DNA of 64,000 bases, taken from positions 179,552 through 243,551 of the forward strand of contig CAZPDT010000001.1 in the NCBI GenBank assembly GCA_964585545.1. Reading direction: 5' to 3'. Positions within the stretch are counted from its first letter, which is position 1. Every line of letters starts with the position of its first letter. The notes under the pieces are model-generated. The model saw only the letters and a program-made list of their open reading frames with translations. It was not told where the DNA came from and searched no databases. Source of the stretch: Brumimicrobium sp964585545. GTDB taxonomy: Bacteria; Bacteroidota; Bacteroidia; Flavobacteriales_D; Crocinitomicaceae. Both the position numbers and the translations under genes were made by a program. Below are positions 15,635 through 24,886 of the stretch, piece by piece.

Positions 15635-17881
15635 ATGAAATATAAATTAATTTTTATAGGATTAATGCTCAGTGGCATTGTCCTAGGACAAAAAACAATA
15701 CATATCAGCGGGAATGTGCGCAGTTATGTAGATGGAAAAACAACTTCCCCCATTTTCGGAGCAACAGTATTTTTAAAAAATGCAAAAGATGGAGGAACCA
15801 CTGATGATAAAGGCGATTTTAAGATTGCCTCAAAAGCTCAATTGCCCGATACATTAATTGTTCGCGCATCAGGATATTATTCTGATACTGTTGTGCTAAA
15901 TGAGCCAGATGGAAATAGCTTTAGAATCACGCTTTATCCAAAATTTATTTCTGAAGAGGTAGTGATTAGAGCAAAACGAGAAAACTCCAGTATTCTTCGA
16001 CTTGACCCACGAAATGTGGAACAGTTGAATAGTGGTGAATTAAGAAAAGCAGCATGTTGTAGCCTTTCAGAATCTTTTGAAACCAATGCTACTGTTGATG
16101 TGAGTCTTGCCGATGGTGTTTCAGGTTCAAAACGCATTCAAATGATGGGGCTCGATGGTCGATATACCCAGCTTCAATTTGAAAACATTCCTTTTATGCA
16201 CAACCTCGATCAACCTTTTGGTTTAGCTTCTATACCGGGTACATGGATTCAATCCATACAAATAACAAAAGGCTCAGGAACCGTTACCAACGGTTATGAA
16301 TCAATGGCTGGGTTAATTAATTTGGAATATTGGAAACCCGATAATATTGAACGGCTTTTTGTCAATGGATTTGGAAGCATTCAAGGAAGGGGAGAATTAA
16401 ATGTGCACGGTGGCACATCCGTCGGGAAACGTGGAGGCATGTCTTGGTTTGTTCATGGTGCATCTGTATTGGCTGAAAATGACCGTAACAAAGATGGTTT
16501 TCGTGATATGCCGATAGGAGAAAATTTTGCAGCAATGAACCGATGGCATTATCATGGTGACCAATTTGAAGGACAGATTGGTGTTCGTGCAAGTTATTCA
16601 GACAAACAAGGTGGTCAAATTGGGTATGATAGATATACCAACCAATCCAAACAAAACCTCTATGGAGTCGGTATCCGAAGTTTAAATGTGGAAGCATTCG
16701 GAAAAACAGGATTTATGTTCCAAAATGATATGATGAGTTCATTGGGCGTAATCTATTATGCCAAATACAACGAATTGAATACAGCTTTTGGACACCGTTA
16801 CCTTGATGGCAAGGAAAGAAGAGGATACATTAACGGGTTGTATGAAACAATGCTTGGCAACTCCAATCACAAACTAAAATCAGGTTTGAGCCTAGTTTAT
16901 GACGATGTGAATCAAGTAATGGTCGATCGATTACCGATGGATACTTCAATGAGAACACTCAATCGGACAGAAATTGTACCCGGTGTTTTCTCCGAATATA
17001 CTTTTACTGGTCATCGTTCCATTGTTGTATTGGGAGCAAGAGCAGATTATCATAACATTTACGGTTGGGAATTTACACCACGAGCCAACTATAAATTGAA
17101 TATCACTGAAGATATGTCTGTTCGACTCACTGCAGGAAGAGGATTTCGTGTAACCAATTATATGACAGACAATCTTTCTTTAATGGCAACAAATCTGCCT
17201 TGGAAAGTTGAGCAGAATATACAGCCTGAGATTTCATGGAATTTTGGAGGCAGTTGGTTGTGGAACTTTAAGTTGTTCAATCACAAAGCAACATGGGGAA
17301 TAGATTATTACCATACTTTATTTACGGATCAATTGATTGTAGATAGAGATGAATCCAGTGATTATATTCACATTAAAAATCTAGACGGTCGCTCCTTTTC
17401 AAATGCTGTTCAAACGGATTTTAAATTTGAACCATTTGATCGATTCGCAGTTAAGATGGCTTATAAATTTCTTGATGTTCGCTCTACGATGGGAGGAGCT
17501 CTAGAAACTGTAATGATGGTGCCTCAGCACAGAGGGTTTGTTAATTTTGCTTATGAGACAAGAAATAGGCGATGGAGTTATGATTTGACATTCTCTGTTT
17601 TTGGAAAGCAACGTTTAGCAAAGTTGCAACGTCCTGATGGTACTTTTACAGAAGATAATTGGAGTGAACCATATCCAATGCTTTCAGGACAAATAACATA
17701 CCGTTTCAAAAAGTTTGAAATATATGTAGGAGGTGAAAATTTAACGGATTACCGTTTAGACAATCCGATAATTGGTGTCGAAAATCCATTTGGAGAACGA
17801 TTTGATGCAACACGAATATATGCACCTATATATGGCATTAATGTTTATGCTGGATTTAGAATAAGTTTAGATAAAAAATAA
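15635..17881 (+). CDS. TonB-dependent receptor, probably metal-linked
   Basis: A 748-residue outer-membrane receptor. After the signal peptide (ending LSGIVLGQ) comes a carboxypeptidase-regulatory-like domain (about residues 22-110), then a plug domain with IQMMGLDGRYTQLQFENIP and ITKGSGTVTNGYESMAGLINL, then a 22-strand-type barrel ending in AGFRISLDKK. The plug contains a vicinal CC (KAACCSLSESFE), unusual and perhaps metal-related. Such receptors import substrates using TonB energy. Neighbours on both sides carry Cys-rich metal-type motifs, so the substrate is more likely a metal or metal chelate than a glycan, but this is inference. Confidence 0.85.
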   Translation: MKYKLIFIGLMLSGIVLGQKTIHISGNVRSYVDGKTTSPIFGATVFLKNAKDGGTTDDKGDFKIASKAQLPDTLIVRASGYYSDTVVLNEPDGNSFRITLYPKFISEEVVIRAKRENSSILRLDPRNVEQLNSGELRKAACCSLSESFETNATVDVSLADGVSGSKRIQMMGLDGRYTQLQFENIPFMHNLDQPFGLASIPGTWIQSIQITKGSGTVTNGYESMAGLINLEYWKPDNIERLFVNGFGSIQGRGELNVHGGTSVGKRGGMSWFVHGASVLAENDRNKDGFRDMPIGENFAAMNRWHYHGDQFEGQIGVRASYSDKQGGQIGYDRYTNQSKQNLYGVGIRSLNVEAFGKTGFMFQNDMMSSLGVIYYAKYNELNTAFGHRYLDGKERRGYINGLYETMLGNSNHKLKSGLSLVYDDVNQVMVDRLPMDTSMRTLNRTEIVPGVFSEYTFTGHRSIVVLGARADYHNIYGWEFTPRANYKLNITEDMSVRLTAGRGFRVTNYMTDNLSLMATNLPWKVEQNIQPEISWNFGGSWLWNFKLFNHKATWGIDYYHTLFTDQLIVDRDESSDYIHIKNLDGRSFSNAVQTDFKFEPFDRFAVKMAYKFLDVRSTMGGALETVMMVPQHRGFVNFAYETRNRRWSYDLTFSVFGKQRLAKLQRPDGTFTEDNWSEPYPMLSGQITYRFKKFEIYVGGENLTDYRLDNPIIGVENPFGERFDATRIYAPIYGINVYAGFRISLDKK

Positions 17882-17889
17882 TATAGAAA

Positions 17890-18252
17890 ATGAAAAATTT
17901 AGGAAGAATAGCGACGATAATTGTATTTATAAATATTTTTCTGGGCTGTGCATCTGCCAATATGGGAGAGCCTGTTCGGAAAACAGCATTTATTCAAACC
18001 AATGCAATCTGTGGAGATTGTAAAGAACGAATAGAAGGCGTTCTAAATTATGAGCGTGGAATTATTTATGCTGAATTGAATTTGGAGAACAAAAAAGTTG
18101 AAGTTAAATACAATTCAAAGAAAATTTCAATTGAAGAAATCAGAAACATCATTTCCAAGATTGGTTATCAAGCGGATGACGTTGCTCCCGATAAAGAAGC
18201 CCAAGATAAACTCCCTGATTGCTGTAAGCCAGGAGGGAAAGAACACCAATAG
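17890..18252 (+). CDS. Heavy-metal-associated (HMA) domain lipoprotein
   Basis: A 120-residue lipoprotein (signal ending NIFLGC) with one HMA domain of ferredoxin-like fold. The metal loop is AICGDCKERIEG (CxxC), followed by the VKYN and IGYQADD strands typical of copper chaperones. An extra CC pair (LPDCCKPGG) sits near the C-terminus. It starts eight bases after the TonB receptor stop, so the three genes form one transcription unit. It may hand a thiophilic metal such as copper to or from the receptor in the periplasm. Confidence 0.88.
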   Translation: MKNLGRIATIIVFINIFLGCASANMGEPVRKTAFIQTNAICGDCKERIEGVLNYERGIIYAELNLENKKVEVKYNSKKISIEEIRNIISKIGYQADDVAPDKEAQDKLPDCCKPGGKEHQ

Positions 18253-18386
18253 AAATTTGGAATTTTTTGATTATAATTCTCACTGTGCTATTAGGTTTTA
18301 GATTGGATAATATGGGGTATTAACAAATAAATATAAATTGTGGAAAAATATGTTCAATCTATGCTATGGATAAAGAATAAATACGC

Positions 18387-18394
18387 TATATTTG
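18387..18394 (+). promoter_or_regulatory. Candidate -7 box of atpD
   Basis: TATATTTG followed by CGCCC, 31 bases before the atpD ATG at 18426; a perfect match to the Bacteroidota -7 consensus. Confidence 0.5.
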
Positions 18395-18425
18395 CGCCCA
18401 AATTGTATATTAAAAGGACAGAATA

Positions 18426-19928
18426 ATGTCAGAAATTAAAGGAGAAATTTCACAGGTGATTGGTCCTGTGGTTGATGTGAGCTTCGACAAGGACGTCGAA
18501 TTGCCCAATATTTACGATGCATTATATGTGCCAAAAGAAAATGGTTTAAAAGTGGTTTTGGAAGTCCAATCACATATTGGGGAAAATACCGTGAGAACAG
18601 TTTCAATGGACACAACTGATGGTTTTACCCGAGGTATGACTGTTATGTCTACAGGGAAGGCCATTCAGATGCCAACGGGAGACCAAGTAAAAGGACGTCT
18701 ATTCAATGTAGTTGGAGATGCAATTGATGGATTAGGTGAGCTTGAAGAATCAGAAGGAGCACCAATACACAGAGACGCTCCAAAATTTGAAGATTTATCC
18801 ACATCTTCAGAGGTATTGTTTACTGGTATTAAAGTCATTGACTTGATTGAACCTTATTCTAAAGGAGGTAAAATTGGTCTTTTTGGAGGTGCTGGTGTTG
18901 GAAAAACGGTATTGATTCAGGAATTGATTAATAACATAGCGAAAGCGTATGAAGGACTTTCTGTTTTTGCAGGAGTCGGAGAACGTACACGTGAAGGAAA
19001 CGATTTGCTTCGTGAGATGTTGGAGTCGGGAATTATTCGCTATGGAGATGATTTCCTTAAATCTATGGAAGAAGGGAAATGGGATCTCTCTAAGGTTGAC
19101 CCAAATGAAGTAAAGGAATCAAAAGCTGCTTTTGTTTATGGACAAATGAATGAACCTCCTGGAGCACGGGCTCGTGTTGCATTGTCTGGATTGACATTGG
19201 CAGAGTTCTTTAGAGATGGTGATGGAGAAGGTGCAGGTAGAGACATACTTTTCTTCGTTGATAATATATTTAGATTTACGCAAGCAGGTTCTGAAGTTTC
19301 TGCCCTTCTAGGTCGTATGCCTTCAGCGGTGGGTTATCAACCTACGTTGGCCACAGAAATGGGGACAATGCAAGAACGAATTACATCTACTAAAAACGGT
19401 TCAATTACATCTGTACAGGCAGTTTATGTGCCAGCAGATGATTTAACGGATCCTGCCCCTGCAACAACTTTTGCTCACCTTGATGCGACAACAGTGTTGT
19501 CTCGAAAAATTGCTGAGCAAGGAATTTACCCCGCTGTAGATCCACTAGATTCTACATCGCGAATTCTTTCTCCAGATATTGTTGGAAAAGAACATTATGA
19601 ATGTGCGAGAAGGGTGCAGTCAACACTTCAACGGTATAAAGAATTACAAGATATTATTGCGATTTTGGGTATGGATGAACTTTCAGAAGAAGACAAATTA
19701 GTGGTACACCGTGCCCGTCGTGTTCAGCGTTTCTTGTCTCAACCATTCCACGTTGCAGAACAGTTTACAGGACTAAAAGGCGTATTGGTGGATATTCAAG
19801 ATACAATCAAAGGATTTAATTTAATTCTTGATGGAGAATTGGATAAATATCCAGAAGCAGCATTTAATCTAAAGGGTGATATTAATGACGTAATTGAGGC
19901 AGGAAATAAAATGCTTGCCGAAGCGTAA
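18426..19928 (+). CDS. atpD: F-type ATP synthase subunit beta
   Basis: The catalytic beta subunit of the F1 part of ATP synthase, 500 residues. The P-loop GGAGVGKTVL lies at about residues 160-170, the GERTREGNDL catalytic Glu/Arg segment follows, and the DELSEED motif is at about residue 417. The C-terminus continues to the usual NKMLAEA. It is followed after 13 bases by atpC; the other atp genes are not in the window, as in many Bacteroidota where beta-epsilon are separate from the rest. Confidence 0.98.
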   Translation: MSEIKGEISQVIGPVVDVSFDKDVELPNIYDALYVPKENGLKVVLEVQSHIGENTVRTVSMDTTDGFTRGMTVMSTGKAIQMPTGDQVKGRLFNVVGDAIDGLGELEESEGAPIHRDAPKFEDLSTSSEVLFTGIKVIDLIEPYSKGGKIGLFGGAGVGKTVLIQELINNIAKAYEGLSVFAGVGERTREGNDLLREMLESGIIRYGDDFLKSMEEGKWDLSKVDPNEVKESKAAFVYGQMNEPPGARARVALSGLTLAEFFRDGDGEGAGRDILFFVDNIFRFTQAGSEVSALLGRMPSAVGYQPTLATEMGTMQERITSTKNGSITSVQAVYVPADDLTDPAPATTFAHLDATTVLSRKIAEQGIYPAVDPLDSTSRILSPDIVGKEHYECARRVQSTLQRYKELQDIIAILGMDELSEEDKLVVHRARRVQRFLSQPFHVAEQFTGLKGVLVDIQDTIKGFNLILDGELDKYPEAAFNLKGDINDVIEAGNKMLAEA

Positions 19929-19941
19929 AAACAAGTTCAAG

Positions 19942-20232
19942 ATGAAGTTAGAAATCATTACCCCAGAAAAGAAGATGTTTGAGGGAGAAGCTGATGCAGT
20001 TCGATTTCCTGGAATAGATGGGTCTTTTCAAGTGCTTAAAGGTCACGCACCTATTATTTCAGCACTTGTGAAAGGTAAGATTAAAGTGGACTTGTCGAAT
20101 GATGAAACAGATTATGATGAATTTTCAGGTTCGTTTGAATCGGATTCGTCAAATTCTAGAGTCATTCGACTTTCGATTAATGGAGGAGTAATGGAAATGC
20201 AGAATGATAAAATTATTGTTCTTGCAGATTGA
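19942..20232 (+). CDS. atpC: F-type ATP synthase subunit epsilon, short form
   Basis: A 96-residue epsilon subunit with the N-terminal beta-sandwich (LEIITPEKKMFEGEADAVRFPGIDGSFQVLKGHAP split across the start). The C-terminal helical pair of long epsilon subunits is absent, which is common in Bacteroidota and removes the helix-based inhibition seen in E. coli. The ATG at 19942 is chosen because it gives the standard N-terminus; the frame is open 16 codons further upstream inside atpD. A terminator follows at 20281-20318. Confidence 0.92.
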   Translation: MKLEIITPEKKMFEGEADAVRFPGIDGSFQVLKGHAPIISALVKGKIKVDLSNDETDYDEFSGSFESDSSNSRVIRLSINGGVMEMQNDKIIVLAD

Positions 20233-20280
20233 TTAAACTCTGGTAGGAAACAGACACCAATTAGAAAATAAAATCTAGAA

Positions 20281-20318
20281 AGGGGAGTTGTTAATGATAG
20301 GCAAGTCCCTTTTTTTTG
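20281..20318 (+). terminator. Rho-independent terminator of atpDC
   Basis: AGGGGAGTTG pairs imperfectly with CAAGTCCCT across an 11-base loop and runs into eight T residues, 48 bases after the atpC stop. Confidence 0.75.
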
Positions 20319-20396
20319 TTAAACTACGTTAAGGAATATGGCTTAAATCATAAGAAATTCCTTTTCTTATTGTAAATTCGCTGGCGAAGAAGTGAA

Positions 20397-21140
20397 ATGA
20401 ATTTATTAAATCAGATAAATCTTAAGAAATGCCCCGAGCATATCGCTATTATCATGGATGGTAATGGGCGTTGGGCTAAACAGCAAGGGGAAGCACGGCT
20501 GTTTGGGCACTCGACTGGGGTTGAAGCCGTCCGAGATGTTTTGGAAACCTGTATGGAATTAAAGGTGAAGTTCTTAACATTGTATGCTTTTTCAACAGAA
20601 AATTGGAGTCGCCCGAAGAAAGAAGTAGATGGTTTAATGAACCTTATGGTACAGACGATTTCTAACGAAATAGCTGAAATTCATGGAAATAATATTCGTC
20701 TAAGAAGTATCGGTGACCAAATGAAACTACCAGAATATTGTAGAGATGAACTGAACAAAGCTATAGAAATGACCCAGTCCAATGATGGCTTTGATTTAAT
20801 CTTGGCTTTGAACTACAGCGCAAGATGGGAGATTGTCAATGCGGTAAAAAAAGTTGCAAAAGATATTGAAGCGGGGAACTTAAAAACAAATGAGGTGGAT
20901 GAAAAAGTCTTTTCCGACCAACTTTGTTTAAATGATGCACCAGACCCAGAATTGGTAATAAGAACTTCCGGAGAGCGTAGAATCAGCAATTTTTTACTTT
21001 GGCAAATTGCCTATTCGGAATTGTATTTTACCGATACCCTTTGGCCTGATTTCCGACGGGATGATTTGCTTAAAGCTATTATTGATTATCAAAATAGAGA
21101 ACGACGTTTTGGTCAAGTATCAGAACAATTGAAAAATTAA
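20397..21140 (+). CDS. uppS: Undecaprenyl (isoprenyl) diphosphate synthase
   Basis: Makes the C55 lipid carrier for peptidoglycan and O-antigen synthesis by adding isopentenyl units to farnesyl diphosphate. The 247-residue product has the family motif IIMDGNGRWA (catalytic Asp and substrate Arg), FSTENW, and the C-terminal RTSGERRISNFLLWQ. Length is normal. bamA begins two bases after its stop, so the two are cotranscribed; uppS-bamA-skp is a standard Bacteroidota arrangement. Confidence 0.96.
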   Translation: MNLLNQINLKKCPEHIAIIMDGNGRWAKQQGEARLFGHSTGVEAVRDVLETCMELKVKFLTLYAFSTENWSRPKKEVDGLMNLMVQTISNEIAEIHGNNIRLRSIGDQMKLPEYCRDELNKAIEMTQSNDGFDLILALNYSARWEIVNAVKKVAKDIEAGNLKTNEVDEKVFSDQLCLNDAPDPELVIRTSGERRISNFLLWQIAYSELYFTDTLWPDFRRDDLLKAIIDYQNRERRFGQVSEQLKN

Positions 21141-21141
21141 T

Positions 21142-23652
21142 ATGAGACATACCATTATCGTATTTTTAAGTCTGTTTTTTGTTCAATTTACTTTTGGTCA
21201 AAAACTGGATTATACCCAACCTAAAAAATATGAAATAGGTCCAATCACTGTTAATGGCGCACCAAATTTTGATCATAATGCAATCAAATTAATTGCTGGG
21301 ATTAAACAGGGAAGCACAATCTCGATTCCAGGCGAAGAAATTACCAAAGCCATCAGGAATCTTTGGGATGAAAAACTTTTTTCAGATGTGCAAATTAAAT
21401 TGGAAAGGACAGTTGGAGATATAGCCTATCTTTCTATTAACTTGGTTCCTCTTCCGAAACTTTCTCGATTCCAGTTTGTGGGAACTAAGAAAAAAGATGC
21501 AGATAATATTAGGGAGGAAATTGACCTGTTCTCAGGAAAAAGTATTACTAAAAATCTCATTTTTAAAACTCGGAATAAGGTCATTGGATACTATCGTGAG
21601 AAAGGATTTTATAACGTAAAAGTAAATATTGATAGAAGGATTGACACCTTGATGAACAATTCCGAAATATTTGTTATTAATGTCGATAAAGGGAAAAAGG
21701 TAAAAATTAAAAAAATCGAATTCCATGGAGTAGAATCAGTGAAGCCTCGAAAGTTGCGTCGGAAAATGAAGGACACCAAGCAAAAAGCGATATGGAGAAT
21801 ATTCAACAGTTCAAAGTTTAGTGAATCTGCCTATGAGAGGGATAAAGATTTGATGATGCTAGAATTTGAAAAGATTGGATTGCGTGATGCTAGAATTGTT
21901 AAAGACTCTGTATATCGACTTGACGATAAGAATTTAAAAATTGATATTTATATAGAGGAAGGTGAGAAATATTATTTTGGAGATATATCTTGGGTAGGAA
22001 ATTCGATTTATCGCTCAGGTTATCTCGATACCATTTTGGGTATTAAAAAGGGAGATCTATACAATAAAGAACTATTGGAAACACGCTTGCATCAAAGTAT
22101 GGATGGAAGAGATATTACCTCTCTCTATATGGATAATGGTTATTTGTTTTTCCGTCTAACACCCGTAGAAGTAAATGTTGAAGATCATCATATTGATTAT
22201 GAGATGCGTATTATTGAGGGGAAGGAAGCACGTGTCAAAAATGTCATTATCAATGGAAATGACAAAACAAATGACTATGTAATTCGTCGAGAAATCCGTA
22301 CGCGACCAGGCGACTTATTCAATAGAAATGATATTATTCGAACGCAGCGAGAATTAGCACAGTTGGGTTATTTTGATCCCCAGGCTTTCCAAGTAAATCC
22401 AATTCCCAATCCAGCAGATGGTACAGTAGATATTGAATATACCGTAAAAGAGAAATCATCAGATCAAATCGAATTGTCTGGCGGTTATGGTGCAGGTCGT
22501 ATCATCGGAACATTAGGTTTGGTGTTGAGCAATTTCTCTATGCAGAATGTGTTTAAAAAAGGTGCTTGGCAACCTCTACCCACTGGTGATGGGCAAACAC
22601 TTTCCATTCGAGCACAAACCAATGGACGTTATTATCAATCCTATAACTTATCATTTACCGAGCCTTGGTTTGGCGGAAAAAAACCAAATGCACTTTCTGT
22701 GTGGGCAAATCATTCTCAATTTGGAAATAACTTTAAAAGTGATGACCCAGATTATAGAGGCGTGTCGATTACTGGTGTTGGTGTAGGTTTACAGAGAAGA
22801 AAGAAAATTCCTGACGATTATTTCAGCGCATATTATGAATTGTCTTATGAGTACTATGATGTTGTTCAATATGGAGATGTTTTTGATTTTAGTGATGGTT
22901 ATTCAAATAACATTGCTTTTAAATATCAATTGTCGAGAAACTCCATAGATGCTCCTATTTATCCTAGAAGTGGATCTCGAATTGCATTTACTGCCAAAGC
23001 AACATTGCCCTATTCAATGTTCGATGGAATTTCTGATTACAGTATGGTTGATGAACAGGCCAGAAATAAGTATGCAGAATATTTTAAGCTTAAACTTACG
23101 GGAGAATGGTATTTGCCTTTGACACCGGATAAGAAACTTATACTTATGCCAAAGATTGGGTTTGGTTTTATGGGAAGCTATTCTACATCGAAAGGATTGA
23201 CGCCATTTGAACGTTTTTATCTCGGAGGAAATGCCTTAACAGGTGTTGCTAGATTAGATGGAAGGGAACTTATATCATTACGGGGTTATGAAGATCAAGA
23301 ACTTTCTTCCCCACTTGGCGATCCATTAATCGCAAGATATACTTTAGAGTTGAGATATCCTATTTCCCTAAACCCTTCTGCTACATTCTTTGTATTGGCT
23401 TTTGCCGAGGCAGGAAATACTTATACTGGATTTGATAAGTTCAATCCATTTAATGTTAAAAGTAGTGTGGGAGGAGGAATCAGGGTTTATTTACCTATGT
23501 TCGGATTGCTTGGGTTTGACTATGGGTGGGGCTTTAATTCCCTAGACCCGCATAGTGTAGGGTATGCAAATGATCGTGATATTAAACGAAGATCGGGCGT
23601 TCCTACTGGAGCATTTCAATTTATTATTGGTGCTAATTTGGGAGATTTATAA
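21142..23652 (+). CDS. bamA: Outer-membrane assembly protein BamA
   Basis: The 836-residue core of the machine that inserts beta-barrel proteins in the outer membrane. Signal peptide (ending FTFGQ), then five POTRA domains (about residues 30-420, each with the LGYFDPQAF / EKGFYNV type of helix-strand), then an Omp85 barrel with SLRGYEDQEL and the lid motif region, and a final strand ending FQFIIGANLGDL. It is preceded by uppS and followed by two periplasmic Skp-type chaperones, all serving envelope assembly. Confidence 0.95.
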   Translation: MRHTIIVFLSLFFVQFTFGQKLDYTQPKKYEIGPITVNGAPNFDHNAIKLIAGIKQGSTISIPGEEITKAIRNLWDEKLFSDVQIKLERTVGDIAYLSINLVPLPKLSRFQFVGTKKKDADNIREEIDLFSGKSITKNLIFKTRNKVIGYYREKGFYNVKVNIDRRIDTLMNNSEIFVINVDKGKKVKIKKIEFHGVESVKPRKLRRKMKDTKQKAIWRIFNSSKFSESAYERDKDLMMLEFEKIGLRDARIVKDSVYRLDDKNLKIDIYIEEGEKYYFGDISWVGNSIYRSGYLDTILGIKKGDLYNKELLETRLHQSMDGRDITSLYMDNGYLFFRLTPVEVNVEDHHIDYEMRIIEGKEARVKNVIINGNDKTNDYVIRREIRTRPGDLFNRNDIIRTQRELAQLGYFDPQAFQVNPIPNPADGTVDIEYTVKEKSSDQIELSGGYGAGRIIGTLGLVLSNFSMQNVFKKGAWQPLPTGDGQTLSIRAQTNGRYYQSYNLSFTEPWFGGKKPNALSVWANHSQFGNNFKSDDPDYRGVSITGVGVGLQRRKKIPDDYFSAYYELSYEYYDVVQYGDVFDFSDGYSNNIAFKYQLSRNSIDAPIYPRSGSRIAFTAKATLPYSMFDGISDYSMVDEQARNKYAEYFKLKLTGEWYLPLTPDKKLILMPKIGFGFMGSYSTSKGLTPFERFYLGGNALTGVARLDGRELISLRGYEDQELSSPLGDPLIARYTLELRYPISLNPSATFFVLAFAEAGNTYTGFDKFNPFNVKSSVGGGIRVYLPMFGLLGFDYGWGFNSLDPHSVGYANDRDIKRRSGVPTGAFQFIIGANLGDL

Positions 23653-23724
23653 TATTTTTGCTAAAATTATGTTGATTATCATTGTTAATGATTAATTTTC
23701 AACCGTTTTAAGAAAAAATTAGAT

Positions 23725-24243
23725 ATGAGAGTTTTATTATTTTTAGTAACATTATTTTTTGGTACAGCTTTTGCGAGCTATGGACAGAAATATGCTTATA
23801 TAGATTCTGATTATATAATGGAAAATATGCCAGAATATAACGAAGCAAAAGAGGAATTGGATAAATTTGCAAAAAGATGGCAGAAGGAAATCGAAGACCT
23901 TTATAAACAAATTAAGAAAAGAAAAGAAGAGTTTAATCGAGTTGAAGCGATTTTACCAAAAGAAGAACGTGAGGCTAGAAAAGCAGAAATTGAACAGATG
24001 GAATCTGATGCGCTAGAAAAACAACAAATGAGATTCGGAGTGAATGGAGATTTATTTGCAAAAAGACGTGAACTCATTGAGCCTATTCAGGATAAAGTCT
24101 TCGAAGCACTCGGAAATGTGGCCAGCAATAGAAATTTTGCTTTTGTTTTTGATAAAGCAAATCAATCAAACCTTATATTTGCTGACCCAAAATATGATAT
24201 AAGTAAAATGGTTCTTAAGAAATTAGGAGTTAAAATAAGATAA
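23725..24243 (+). CDS. ompH: OmpH/Skp-family periplasmic chaperone, copy 1
   Basis: A 172-residue exported protein: signal peptide ending ASYGQ, then KYAYIDSDYIMENMPEY, the typical N-terminal strand, followed by a long charged coiled coil (about residues 40-115) and the return strand NFAFVFDKANQ. Skp-type trimers hold unfolded outer-membrane proteins on the way to BamA. It is directly downstream of bamA, and a second copy follows after 46 bases. Confidence 0.9.
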   Translation: MRVLLFLVTLFFGTAFASYGQKYAYIDSDYIMENMPEYNEAKEELDKFAKRWQKEIEDLYKQIKKRKEEFNRVEAILPKEEREARKAEIEQMESDALEKQQMRFGVNGDLFAKRRELIEPIQDKVFEALGNVASNRNFAFVFDKANQSNLIFADPKYDISKMVLKKLGVKIR

Positions 24244-24289
24244 ATCAGTTAATTAAACAATAAAAAGTAAAATAGAAATACATAGAATT

Positions 24290-24823
24290 ATGAAAAAATT
24301 AATGTTAATATTATTTGTAGTCGCTTCTACTATCGGAACATCTTTTAGTCAGTCTACAATTGCCCATGTTAATACGCAAAAAGTTCTCGATACAATGCCA
24401 TCTCGTAAAAAAGCTATGAAAGAAGTTAATAGGTTTCAACAAAAATCTGTAAAAGAATTACAAGAGACACAGCGAAAACTTCAAGAGGATTACGATAAGC
24501 TGATTAAAGAGAAGCCGAATATGAGTCCGACAGCATATAAATTTGAAGAAGAACGGTTAATGAAAAAATCACAAGACTTTCAAGATCGTCAACAGGAGCT
24601 AGATCAACAAATTCAAACGCTAAGCCAAGACTTGAATGCTCCAATTCTTGAAAGGGTTCAGAAAGCTGTAGCTACTGTTTGTAAAAACAAGAAGATTGAT
24701 TATGCGATTGATCAATCCTCATTGTTGTACAGCAATGGTATAGATATTACGAAAGATGTAATCATTGAAGTCTTGAAACTCGAACAAGCCGCTACGGCAA
24801 AAGCAAAAGACAGTACAGAGTAA
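24290..24823 (+). CDS. ompH: OmpH/Skp-family periplasmic chaperone, copy 2
   Basis: A 177-residue paralogue of the preceding gene, with signal peptide ending GTSFSQ, the strand TIAHVNTQKVLDTMPS, a central coiled coil rich in Gln/Lys/Glu (about residues 40-120), and the closing strand KKIDYAIDQSSLLYSNGIDIT. Tandem Skp genes behind bamA are usual in Flavobacteriia; the copies are diverged enough that separate clients are plausible. It is followed by a strong terminator. Confidence 0.9.
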   Translation: MKKLMLILFVVASTIGTSFSQSTIAHVNTQKVLDTMPSRKKAMKEVNRFQQKSVKELQETQRKLQEDYDKLIKEKPNMSPTAYKFEEERLMKKSQDFQDRQQELDQQIQTLSQDLNAPILERVQKAVATVCKNKKIDYAIDQSSLLYSNGIDITKDVIIEVLKLEQAATAKAKDSTE

Positions 24824-24844
24824 CTAAAAAATAATTTTGGATAG

Positions 24845-24873
24845 AGCCGTTATGATTTCATAGCGGCTTTTTT
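24845..24873 (+). terminator. Rho-independent terminator before murI
   Basis: An 11-bp near-perfect stem (AGCCGTTATGA with TCATAGCGGCT), two-base apex and six T residues, 21 bases after the second ompH stop. It separates the envelope operon from murI. Confidence 0.9.
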
Positions 24874-24874
24874 G

Positions 24875-24882
24875 TATCTTTC
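24875..24882 (+). promoter_or_regulatory. Candidate -7 box of murI
   Basis: TATCTTTC resembles TAnnTTTG with a changed last base and lies four bases before the ATG at 24887, immediately after the terminator T run. A leaderless start is possible. Confidence 0.35.
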
Positions 24883-24886
24883 GAAT

